A stretch of 64,000 nucleotides of DNA. Source: Ptiloglossa arizonensis. Taxonomy: Eukaryota; Arthropoda; Insecta; Hymenoptera; Colletidae. The stretch spans positions 868,001-932,000 of the forward strand of contig NW_027478538.1 in the NCBI RefSeq assembly GCF_051014685.1. The letters run 5' to 3'. Shown here piece after piece: positions 40,301 to 51,435 of this stretch. Under the pieces are notes generated by a model. It saw only the letters and a program-made list of their open reading frames with translations. It searched no databases and was not told the DNA's origin. The number at the start of each line of letters is the position of its first letter. Within the stretch, counting starts at the first letter, position 1. The position numbers were made by a program, and so were the translations under genes.

Positions 40301-42880
40301 GAGTATCAGACTTGCGAAAATTTTGATGGTTTCTCAACCATTCCTTATTTTCACACTTCCATATCTCGCGAACGGATTGACGAACTCGAGAATTTCCTAT
40401 TGCATCTGAAAGCAGAAACACGCACGATTACAACGGTGTGTGTACTTTTTCCCTAGGCCATTCCAGTTGTTGGTTTCGAGTATCAGACCAGCGAAAATTT
40501 TGATTGTTTCTCAACCATTCCTTAACTTCAAACTCCCATATCCCGCGAACGGATTGACGAACTCGAGAATTTCCTATTGCATCTGAAAGCAGAAACTCGC
40601 CCGATTACAACGGTATGTGTATTTTTGACTTAGGCCACAGTAGTTATTGGATTCGAGTATCAGACTTGCGAAAATTTTGATGATTTCTCAACCATTCCTT
40701 ATTTTCACACTTCCATATCTCGCGAACGGATTGACGAACTCGAAAATTTCCTATTGCATCTGAAAGCAGAAACTCGCCCGATTACGACGGTGTGTGTACT
40801 TTTCCCCTAGGCCATTCCAGTTGTTGGTTTCGAGTATCAGACCAGCGAAAATTTTGATGGTTCCTCATGCATTCCTTAACTTCAAACTTCCATATCTCGC
40901 GAACGGATTGACGAACTCGAGAATTTCCTATTGCATCTGAATGCAGAAACTCGCCCGATTACAACGGTATGTGTATTTTTGCCCTAGGCCATAGTAGTTG
41001 TTGGTTTCGAGTATCAGACCAGCGAAAGTTTTGATGGTTTCTCATGCATTCCTGAACTTCAAACTTCCATATCTCGCGAACGGATTGACGAACTAGAGAA
41101 TTTCCTATTGCATCTGAAAGCAGAAACTCGCCCGATTACAACGGTATGTGTATTTTTGCCTTAGGCCATAGTAGTTATTGGATTCGAGTATCAGACTTGC
41201 GAAAATTTTGATGATTTCTCAACCATTCCTTAACTCCTAACTGCCATATCTCGCGAACGCATTGACGAACTCGAGAAATTCCTATTGCATGTGAAAGTAG
41301 AATCTCGCCCGATTACCATGGTATGTGTATTTTTCCCCTAGGCATTTGTGGTTATTGGTTTCGAGTATCAGACTTGCGAAAATTTTGATGGTTTCTCAAC
41401 CATTCCTTAACTTCAAACTCCCATATCCCGCGAACGGATTGACGAACTCGAGAAATTCCTGTTGCATCTGAAAGTAGATACTCGCCCGATTACAACGGTA
41501 TGTGTATTTTTGCCTTAGGCCATAGTAGTTATTGGATTCGAGTATCAGACTTGCGAAAATTTCGATGATTTCTCAACCATTCCTTAACTTCAAACTGCCA
41601 TATCTCGCGAACGCATTGACGAACTCGAGAAATTCCTGTTGCATGTGAAAGTAGAATCTCGCCCGATTACCATGGTATGTGTATTTTTCCCCTAGGCATT
41701 TGTGGTTATTGGTTTCGAGTATCAGACTTGCGAAAATTTTGATGGTTCCTCAACCATTCCTTAACTTCAAATTCCCATATCCCGCGAACGGATTGACGAA
41801 CTGGAGAAATTCCTGTTGCATGTGAAAGTAGAAAGTCGCCCGATTACAACGGTATGTGTATTTTTCCCCTAGGCCTTTGAAGTTATTGGTTTCGAGTATC
41901 AGACTTGCGACAATTTTGATGGTTTCTCAACCATTCCTTATTTTCACACTTCCATATCTCGCGAACGGATTGACGAACTCGAGAATTTCCTGTTGCATCT
42001 GAAAGAAGAAACTCGCCCAATTACAACGGTGTGTGTACTTTTCCCCTAGGCCATTCCAGTTGTTGGTTTCGAGTATCAGACCAGCGAAAATTTTGATGGT
42101 TTCTCAACCATTCCTTAACTTCAAACTCCCATATCCCGCGAACGGATTGACGAACTCGAGAAATTCCTGTTGCATCTGAAAGTAGATACTCGCCCGATTA
42201 CAACGGTATGTGTATTTTTGCCTTAGGCCATAGTAGTTATTGGATTCGAGTATCAGACTTGCGAAAATTTCGATGATTTCTCAACCATTCCTTAACTTCA
42301 AACTGCCATATCTCGCGAACGCATTGACGAACTCGAGAAATTCCTGTTGCATGTGAAAGTAGAATCTCGCCCGATTACCATGGCATGTGTATTTTTCCCC
42401 TAGGCATTTGTGGTTATTGGTTGCGAGTATCAGACTTGCGAAAATTTTGATGGTTTCTCAACCATTCCTTAACTTCAAACTCCCATATCCCGCGAACGGA
42501 TTGACGAACTCGAGAAATTCCTGTTGCATCTGAAAGTAGATACTCGCCCGATTACAACGGTATGTGTATTTTTGCCTTAGGCCATAGTAGTTATTGGATT
42601 CGAGTATCAGACTTGCGAAAATTTTGATGGTTTCTCATCCATTCCTTAACTTCCAACTCCCATATCTCGCGAACGGATTGACGAACTCGAGAATTTCCTA
42701 TTGCATCTGAAAGCAGAAACTCGCCCGATTACGACGGTGAGTGTACTTTTCCCCTAGGCCATTCCAGTTGTTGGTTTCGAGTATCAGACCAGCGAAAATT
42801 TTGATGGTTTCTCAACCATTCCTTAACTTCAAATTCCCATATCCCGCGAACGGATTGACGAACTCGAGTAATGCCTCTTG
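37290..42880. repeat. 62-monomer long-range duplication, second copy
   Basis: This matches 26,316-31,906 throughout. At the left edge the monomers upstream differ (here the gccTTaggccaCag type follows a gaTactcgcccg monomer). At the right edge the match stops after cgagTaaTgcctcttgcat, where this copy switches to gtgaaagtagaatc. Confidence 0.92.
38849..40967. repeat. Tandem 6-monomer HOR, second location
   Basis: The two-copy 6-mer array of 27,875-29,993 is present here too, inside the second 62-monomer copy, with both copies preserved. The 6-mer duplication therefore came before the 62-monomer event. Confidence 0.9.
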
Positions 42881-43370
42881 CATGTGAAAGTAGAATCTCG
42901 CCCGATTACCATGGCATGTGTATTTTTCCCCTAGGCATTTGTGGTTATTGGTTGCGAGTATCAGACTTGCGAAAATTTTGATGGTTTCTCAACCATTCCT
43001 TAACTTCAAACTCCCATATCCCGCGAACGGATTGACGAACTCGAGAAATTCCTGTTGCATCTGAAAGTAGATACTCGCCCGATTACAACGGTATGTGTAT
43101 TTTTGCCTTAGGCCATAGTAGTTATTGGATTCGAGTATCAGACTTGCGAAAATTTTGATGGTTTCTCATCCATTCCTTAACTTCCAACTCCCATATCTCG
43201 CGAACGGATTGACGAACTCGAGAATTTCCTATTGCATCTGAAAGCAGAAACTCGCCCGATTACGACGGTGAGTGTACTTTTCCCCTAGGCCATTCCAGTT
43301 GTTGGTTTCGAGTATCAGACCAGCGAAAATTTTGATGGTTTCTCAACCATTCCTTAACTTCAAACTCCCA
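42345..43370. repeat. Three-monomer (531-bp) tandem duplication
   Basis: Units of 531 bp repeat, each with attaCCatggCatgtg, ggttGcgagtatc, gaTactcgcccg, ctcatCcattcc, and gacggtgAgtgtac (42,737 and 43,268). The join lies at the cgagTaaTgcctCttgcat scar near 42,865-42,882. Confidence 0.87.
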
Positions 43371-46300
43371 TATCCCGCGAACGGATTGACGAACTCGAGA
43401 AATTCCTGTTTCATCTGAAAGTAGATACTCGCCCGATTACAACGGTATGTGTATTTTTGCCTTAGGCCATAGTAGTTATTGGATTCGAGTATCAGACTTG
43501 CGAAAATTTCGATGATTTCTCAACCATTCCTTAACTTCAAACTGCCATATCTCGCGAACGCATTGACGAACTCGAGAAATTCCTGTTGCATGTGAAAGAA
43601 GAATCTCGCCCGATTACCATGGTATGTGTATTTTTCCCCTAGGCCATTGTAGTTATTGGATTCGCGTATCGGACTTGCGAAAATTTTGATGATTTCTCAA
43701 CCATTCCTTAACTTCAAATTCCCATATCCCGCGAACGGATTGACGAACTCGAGAAAGTCCTGTTGCATGTGAAAGTAGAAAGTCGCCCGATTACAACGGT
43801 ATGTGTATTTTTCCCCTAGGCCTTTGAAGTTATTGGTTTCGAGTATCAGACTTGCGACAATTTTGATGGTTTCTCAACCATTCCTTATTTTCACACTTCC
43901 ATATCTCGCGAACGGATTGACGAACTCAAGAATTTCCTGTTGCATCTGAAAGCAGAAACTCGCCCAATTACAACGGTGTGTGTACTTTTCCCCTAGGCCA
44001 TTCCAGTTGTTGGTTTCGAGTATCAGACCAGCGAAAATTTTGATGGTTTCTCAACCATTCCTTAACTTCAAACTCCCATATCCCGCCAACGGATTGACGA
44101 ACTCGAGAAATTCCTGTTGCATCTGAAAGTAGATACTCGCCCGATTACAACGGTATGTGTATTTTTGCCTTAGGCCATAGTAGTTATTGGATTCGAGTAT
44201 CAGACTTGCGAAAATTTCGATGATTTCTCAACCATTCCTTAACTTCAAACTGCCATATCTCGCGAACGCATTGACGAACTCGAGAAATTCCTGTTGCACG
44301 TGAAAGTAGAATCTCGCCCGATTACCATGGTATGTGTATTTTTCCCCTAGGCATTTGTGGTTATTGGTTTCGAGTATCAGACTTGCGAAAATTTTGATGG
44401 TTTCTCAACCATTCCTTAACTTCAAACTCCCATATCCCGCGAACGGATTGACGAACTCGAGAAATTTCTGTTGCATCTGAAAGTAGATACTCGCCCGATT
44501 ACAACGGTATGTGTATTTTTGCCCTAGGCCATTGTAGTTATTGGATTCGCGTATCGGACCAGCGAAAGTTTTGATGGTTTCTCATGCATTCCTGAACTTC
44601 AAACTTCCATATCTTGCGAACGGATTGACGAACTCGAGAATTTCCTATTGCATCTGACAGCAGAAACTCGCCCGATTACAATGGTATGTGTATTTTTATC
44701 CTAGGCATTTGTAGTTATTGGTATCGAGTATCAGACTTGCGAAAATTTTGATGGTTTCTCAACCATTCCTTAACTTCAAACTCCCATATCTCGCGAACGG
44801 ATTGACGAACTCGAGAAATTCCTGTTGCATCTGAAAGTAGAAACTCGGCCGATTACAACGGTATGTGTATTTTTCCCCCAGGCCTCTGAAGTTATTGGTT
44901 TCGAGTATCAGACTTTCGAAAATTTTGATGGTTTCTCAACCATTCCTTATTTTCACACTTCCATATATCGCGAACGGATTGACGAACTCGAGAATTTCCT
45001 ATTGCATCTGAAAGCAGAAACTTGCACGATTACAACGGTGTGTGTACTTTTCCCCTAGGCCATTCCAGTTGTTGGTTTCCAGTATGAGACCTGCGAAAAT
45101 GTTGATTGTTTCTCAACCATTCTTTAACTTCAAACTCCCATATCCCGCGAACGGATTGACGAACTCGAGAGTTTCCTATTGCATCTGAAAGCAGAAACTC
45201 GCCCGATTACAACGGTATGTGTATTTTTGCCTTAGGCCATAGTAGTTATTGGATTCGAGTATCAGACTTGCGAAAATTTTGCTGATTTCTCAACCATTCC
45301 TTAACTTCAAACTGCCATATCTCGCGAACGCATTGACGAACTCGAGAAATTCCTGTTGCATGTGAAAGTAGAATCTCGCCCGATTACAATGGTATGTGTA
45401 TTTTTCCCGTAGGCATTTGTGGTTATTGGTTTCGAGTATCAGACTTGCGAAAATTTTGATAGTTTCTCAAACATTCCTTAATTTCAAACTCCCATATCCC
45501 GCGAACGGATTGACGAACACGAGAAATTCCTGTTGCATGTGAAAGTAGAAAGTCGCCCGATTACAACGGTATGTGTATTTTTCCCCTAGGCCTTTGAAGT
45601 TATTGGTTTCGAGTATCAGACTTGCGAAAATTTTGATGGTTCCTCAACCATTCCTTATTTTCACACTTCCATATCTCGCGAACGGATTGACGAACTCGAG
45701 AATTTCCTGTTGCATCTGAAAGCAGAAACTCGCCCGATTACAACGGTGTGTGTACTTTTCCCCTAGGCCATTCCAGTTGTTGGTTTCGAGTATCAGACCA
45801 GCGAAAATTTTGATGTTTTCTCAAGCATTCCTTAACTTGAGACTTCCATATCTCGCGAACGGATTGACGAACTCGAGAATTTCCTATTGCATCTGAATGC
45901 AGAAACTCGCCCGATTACAACGGTATGTGTATTTTTGCCCTAGGCAATAGTAGTTGTTTGTTTCGAGTATCAGACCAGCGAAAATTTTGATGGTTTCTAA
46001 TGCATTCCTTAACTTCAAACTTCCATATCTCGCGAACGGATTGACGAACTCGAGAATTTCCTATTGCATCTGACAGCAGAAACTAGCCCGATTACAATGG
46101 TATGTGTATTTTACCCCTAGGCGTTTGTAGTTATTAGTTTCGAGTATCAGACTTGCGATAATTTTGATGGTTTCTCAACCATTCCTTAACTTCAAACTCC
46201 CATATCTCGCGAACGGATTGACGAACTCTTGAAATTCCTGTTGCATCTGAAAGTAGAAACTCGCCGGATTACAACGGTATGTGTATTTTCCCCCTAGGCC

Positions 46301-48699
46301 ATTGTAGTTATTGGATTCGCGTATCGGACTTGCGAAAATTTTGATGATTTCTCAACCATTCCTTAACTTCAAATTCCCATATCCCGCGAACGGATTGACG
46401 AACTCGAGAAATTCCTGTTGCATGTGAAAGTAGAAAGTCGCCCGATTACAACGGTATGTGTATTTTTCCCCTATGCCTTTGAAGTTATTGGTTTCGAGTA
46501 TCAGACTTGCGAAAATTTCGATGGTTTCTCAACCATTCCTTATATTCACACTTCCATATCTCGCGAACGGAATGACGAACTCGAGAATTTCCTGTTGCAT
46601 CTGAAAGCAGAAACTCGCCCAATTACAACGGTGCGTGTACTTTTCCCCTAGGCCATTCCAGTTGTTGGTTTCGAGTATTAGACCAGCGAAAATTTTGATC
46701 GTTTCTCATGCATTACTTAACTTCACACTTCCATATCTCGCGAAGGGATTGACGAACTCGAGAATTTCCTATTGCATCTGAAAGCAGAAACTCGCCCGAT
46801 TACAACGGTATGTGTACTTTTCCCCTAGGCCATTCCAGTTATTGGTTTCGAGAAACAGACCTGCGAAAATTTTGATTGTTTCTCAACCATTCCTTAACTT
46901 CAAACTCCCATATCTCGCGAACGCATAGACGAAGTCGAGAAATTCCTGTTGCATGTGAAAGTAGAAACTCGCCCGATTACAAAGATATGTGTGTTTTCCC
47001 CCTAGGCCTTTATAGTTATTGGTTTCGAGTATCAGACTTGCGAAAATTTTGATGATTCCTCAATCATTCCTTAACTTCCAACTCCCATATCTCGCGAAAG
47101 GATTGACGAACTCGAGAATTTCCTATTGCATCTGAAAGCAGAAACTCGCCCGATTACAACGGTATGTGTATTTTTCCCCTAGGCCATAGTAGTTATTGAT
47201 TTCAAGTATCAGACTTGCGAAAATTGTGATGGTTTCTCAACCATTCCTTAACATCAAACTCCCATATCTCGCGAACGGATTGACGAACTCGAGAAATTCC
47301 TGTTGCATCTGAAAGTAGAAACTCGCCCGATTACAAAGATATGCGTGTTTTCCCCCTAGGCCTTTGTAGTTGTTGGTTTCGAGTATCAGACCAGCGAAAA
47401 TTTTGATGGTTTCTCAAGCATTCCTTAACTTCAAACTTCCATATCTCGCGAACGGATTGACGAACTCGAGAATTTCCTATTGCATCTGAATGCAGAAACT
47501 CGCCCGATTACGACGGTATGTGTATTTTTGCCCTAGGCCATAGTAGTTGTTGGTTTCGAGTATCAGACCAGCGAAAATTTTGATGGTTTCTCATGCATTC
47601 CTTAACTTCAAACTCCCATATCTCGCGAACGGATTGACGAACTCGAGAATTTCCTATTGCATCTGACAGCAGAAACTCGCCCGATTACAACGGTATGTGT
47701 ATTTTTGCCCTAGGCCATTGTAGTTATTGGTTTCGAGTATCAGACTTGCGAAAATTTTGATGGTTTCTCAACCATTCCTTAACTTCAAACTCCCATATCC
47801 CGCGAATGGATTGACGAACTCGAGAAATTCCTGTTGCATCTGAAAGTAGAAACTAGCCCGATTACAACGGTGTGTGTATTTTTCCCCTAGGCCATTGTAG
47901 TTATTGGTTTCGAGTATCAGACTTGCGAAAATTTTGATGGTTTCTCAACCATTCCTTAACTTCAAACTCCCATATCCCGCGAATGGATTGACGAACTCGA
48001 GAAATTCCTGTTGCATCTGAAAGTAGAAACTCGCCCGATTACAACGGTATGTGTATTTTTGCCCTAGGCCATTGTAGTTATTGGATTCGCGTATCGGACT
48101 TGCGAAAATTTTGATGATTTCTCAAACACTCCTTAACTTCAAATTCCCATATCCCGCGAACGGATTGACGAACTCGAGAAATTCCTGTTGCATCTGAAAG
48201 TAGAAACTCGCCCGATTACAACGGTATGTGTATTTTTCCCCTAGGCCATTGTAGTTATTGGTTTCGAGTATCAGACTTGCGAAAATTTTGATGATTCCTC
48301 AACCATTCCTTAACTTCAAACTCCCATATCTCGCGAACGCATTGACGAACTCGAAAAATTCCTGCTGTATCTGAAAGTAGAAACTCGCCCGATTACAATG
48401 GGGTGTGTACTTTTCCCCTAGGCCATTCCAGTTATTGGTTTCGAGTATCAGACCAGCGAAAATTTTGATTGTTTCTCAACCATTCCTTAACTTCAAACTC
48501 CCATATCTCGCGAACGGATTGACGAACTCGAGAAATTCCTATTGCATCTGAAAGCAGAAACTCGCGCGATTACAACGGCATGTGTATTTTTGCCCTAGGC
48601 CATAGTAGTTATTGGAATCGAGGATCAGACTTGCGAAAATTTTGATGATTTCTCAACCATTCCTTAACTTCAAACTGCCATATCTCGCGAACGCATTGA
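43371..48699. repeat. Satellite with little higher-order structure
   Basis: The first 1.2 kb still echoes 35,400-36,600 in two pieces: offset 45 monomers before about 43,640, then 44 monomers after it (gattcgCgtatcGg at 35,871 and 43,659). After about 44,540 I could not find long copies elsewhere in the window, and monomers carry many single private changes. The stretch contains no gene or inserted element. Confidence 0.7.
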
Positions 48700-48857
48700 C
48701 GAACTCGAGAAATTCCTGTTGCATGTGAAAGTAGAAAGTCGCCCGATTACAACGGTATGTGTATTTTTCCCCTAGGCCTGTGTAGGTATTGGCTTCGAGT
48801 ATCAGACTTGCGAAAATTTTGATGGTTCCTCAACCATTCCATAACTTCAAACTCCCA

Positions 48858-49034
48858 TATCTCGCGAACGGATTGACGAACTCGAGAAATTCCTGTTGCA
48901 TCTGAAAGTAGAAACTCGCCCGATTACAACGGTATGTGTATTTTTCCCCTAGGCCATTGTAGTTATTGGTTTCGAGTATCAGAATTGCGAAAATTTTGAT
49001 GGTTTGTCAACCATTCCTTAACTTCAAACTCCCA
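48858..49034. repeat. Near-consensus reference monomer
   Basis: This monomer differs from my hand-built consensus at only two places (agAattg and gtttGtcaacc). Numbering from TATCTCGCGAACGGATTGAC, the landmarks are TCGCGA at 5-10, CTCGAG at 24-29, GCCCGATTAC at 61-70, a GT/T/C-rich block at about 75-92, CCTAGG at 91-96, a variable block at about 97-112, TTTCGAGTATCAG at 113-125, GCGAAAATTTTGATGG at 130-145, and the tail CCTTAACTTCAAACTCCCA. The consensus is about 41% GC. The length of 177 is 3 x 59, so reading frames stay in phase from monomer to monomer. Confidence 0.93.
48990..48997. other. A4T4 tract, one per monomer (representative)
   Basis: AAAATTTT lies at monomer positions 133-140 in most of the 361 units; a few carry AAAATATT, AAAATTTC or AAAATTGT instead. 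A4T4 is known to bend DNA. One copy per 177 bp puts a bend at nearly nucleosome-repeat spacing. A role in nucleosome phasing is inferred, not shown. Confidence 0.6.
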
Positions 49035-49489
49035 TATACCGCGAATGGTTTGACGAACTCGAGAAATTCCTGTTGCATGTGAAAGTAGAAAGTCGCCCGA
49101 TTACAACGGTATGTGTACTTTTCCCCTAGGCCATTCCAGTTATTGGTTTCGAGTATCAGACCTGCGAAAATTTTGATGGTTTCCAACCATTCCTTAACTT
49201 CAAACTCCCATATCTCGCGAATGGATTGACGAACTCGAGAAATTCCTGTTGCATCTGAAAGTAGAAACTCGCCCGATTACAACGGTATGTGTATTTTTGC
49301 CCTAGGCCATTGTAGTTATTGGATTCGCGTATCGGACTTGCGAAAATTTTGATTATTTCTCAACCACTCCTTAACTTCAAATTCCCATATCCCGCGAACG
49401 GATTGACGAACTCGAGAAATTCCTGTTGCATGTAAAAGTAGAAACTCGCCCGATTACAAAGATATATGTGTTTTCCCCCTAGGCCTTTG

Positions 49490-51110
49490 TAGTTATTGGT
49501 TTCGAGTATCAGACTTGCGAAAATTTTGATGATTCCTGAACCATTCCTTAACTTCAAACTCCCATATACCGCGAATGGTTTGACAAACTCGAGAAATTCC
49601 TGTTGCATGTGAAAGTAGGAAGTCGCCCGATTACAACGGTATGTGTACTTTTCCCCTAGGCCATTCCAGTTATTGGTTTCGAGTATCAGACCTGCGAAAA
49701 TTTTGATTGTTTCTCAACCATTCCTTAACTTCAAACTCCCATATCTCGCGAACGGATTGACGAACTCGAGAAATTCCTATTGTATCTCAAAGCAGTAACT
49801 CGCCCGATTACAACGGCATGTGTATTTTTGCCCTAGGCCATAGTAGTTATTGGATTCGAGTATCAGACTTGCGAAAATTTTGATGATTTCTCAACCATTC
49901 CTTAACTGCAAACTGCCATATCTCGCGAACGCATTGACGAACTCGGGAAATTCCTGTTGCATGTGAAAGTAGAAAGTCGCCCGATTACAACGGTATGTGT
50001 ACTTTTCCCCTAGGCCATTCCAGTTATTGGTTTCGAGTATCAGACCTGCGAAAATTTTGATGGTTTCCAACCATTCCTTAACTTCAAACTCCCATATCTC
50101 GCGAACGGAATGACGAACTCGAGAAATTCCTGTTGCATCTGAAAGTAGAAACTCGCCCGATTACAACGGTATGTGTATTTTTCCCCTAGGCCATAGTAGT
50201 TGTTGGTTTCGAGTATCAGACCAGCGAAAATTTTGATGGTTCCTCATGCATTCCTTAACTTCAAAGTTCCATATCTCGCGAACGGATTGACGAACTCGAG
50301 AATTTCCTATTGCATCTGACAGCAGAAACTCGCCCGATTACAAAGATATGTGTGTTTTCCCCCTAGGCCTTTGAAGTTATTGGTTTCGAGTATCAGACTT
50401 GCGAAAATTTTGATGATTTCTCAACCATTCCTTAACTTCAAACTGCCATATCTCCCGAACGCATTGACGAACTCGAGAAATTCCTGTTGCATGTGAAAGT
50501 AGAATCTCGCCCGATTACAATGGTATGTGTATTTTTCCCCTAGGCATTTGTGGTTATTGGTTTCGAGTATCAGACTTGCGAAAATTTTGATGGTTTCTCA
50601 ACCATTCCTTATTTTCGCACTTCCATATCTCGCGAGCGGATTGACGAACTCGAGAACTTCCTATTGCATCTGAAAGCAGAAACTCGCCCGATTACAACGG
50701 TGTGTGTACTTTTCCCCTCGGCCATTCCAGTTGTTGGTTTCGAGTATCAGATCAGCGAAAATTTTGATGGTTTCTCATGCATTCCTTAACTTCACACTTC
50801 CATATCTCGCGAACGGATTGACGAACTCGAGAATTTCCTATTGCATCTGAATGCAGAAACTCGCCCGATTACAACGGTATGTGTATTTTTGCCCTAGGCC
50901 ATAGTAGTTGTTGGTTTCGAGTATCAGACCAGCGAAAATTTTGATGGTTTCTCATGCATTCCTTAATTTCAAACTTCCATATCTCGCGAACGGATTGACG
51001 AACTCGAGAATTTCCTATTGCATCTGACAGCAGAAACTCGCCCGATTACAATGGTATGTGTATTTTTCCCCTAGGCATTTGTAGTTATTGGTTTCGAGTA
51101 TCAGACTTGC
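49490..51110. repeat. 10/11-monomer HOR-like domain, copy 1
   Basis: Markers are gatgattcctGaacc, atatAccgcgaaTggtttgac, ctattgTatctCaaagcagTaactc, tcatgcattcc with caaaGttcc, and cgcgaGcgg. It pairs with 51,436-52,880. The register is 11 monomers up to about 49,995 and 10 monomers from about 50,172 on. Confidence 0.83.
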
Positions 51111-51435
51111 GATAATTTTGATGGTTCCTCAACCATTCCTTAATTTCAAACTTCCATATCACGCGAACGGATTGACGAACTCGGGAAATTCCTGTTGCAT
51201 GTGAAAGTAGAAAGTCGCCCGATTACAACGGTATGAGTATTTTTCCCCTAGGCCTGTGTAGGTATTGGCTTCGAGTATCAGACTTGCGAAAATTTTGATG
51301 GTTCCTCAACCATTCCTTAACTTCAAACTCCCATATCTCGCGAACGGATTGACGAACTCGAGAAATTCCTGTTGCATCTGAAAGTAGAAACTCGCCCGAT
51401 TACAACGGTATGTGTATTTTTCCCCTAGGCCATTG

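Larger units (their letters stand above)
48700..49160. repeat. 14-monomer-offset copy pairing with 51,176-51,634
   Basis: The marker cctGtgtagGtattggCttcgag occurs only at about 48,777 and 51,253. The offset is 2,476 bases; the two missing bases are the deletions at about 49,183 and 50,068. Confidence 0.8.

Noticed and set aside
26316..42880. The 62-monomer duplication as a pure assembly artefact
   Set aside because: Not fully excluded. About seven substitutions separate the copies and they have different flanks, which argues for two real copies. Only spanning reads can settle it.
48918..48934. CENP-B-box-like string on the minus strand (complement of GCCCGATTACAACGGTA)
   Set aside because: It matches 7 of the 9 fixed bases of the mammalian box. 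By chance about 0.4 such matches are expected per 177-bp monomer on both strands, and common alleles (acaaTgg, acaaAga) match worse.
48968..48982. GGTTTCGAGTATCAG resembles a Pol III B box
   Set aside because: It has an extra T relative to GGTTCGANNCC, lacks the CC end, and no A box or T-run terminator is placed suitably. There is no support for a tRNA or a tRNA-derived SINE.
48862..48997. Palindromes TCGCGA, CTCGAG, CCTAGG and AAAATTTT in each monomer
   Set aside because: About three 6-bp palindromes are expected by chance in 177 bp, so their presence alone does not suggest a cruciform or a special site. They remain useful as restriction landmarks.
48862..49005. Possible half-monomer repeat: CGCGAACGGATTGACG against TGCGAAAATTTTGATG
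   Set aside because: Only GCGAA and TTGA-like parts agree, about 124 bp apart, and the rest does not align. There is not enough evidence for an ancestral dimer.
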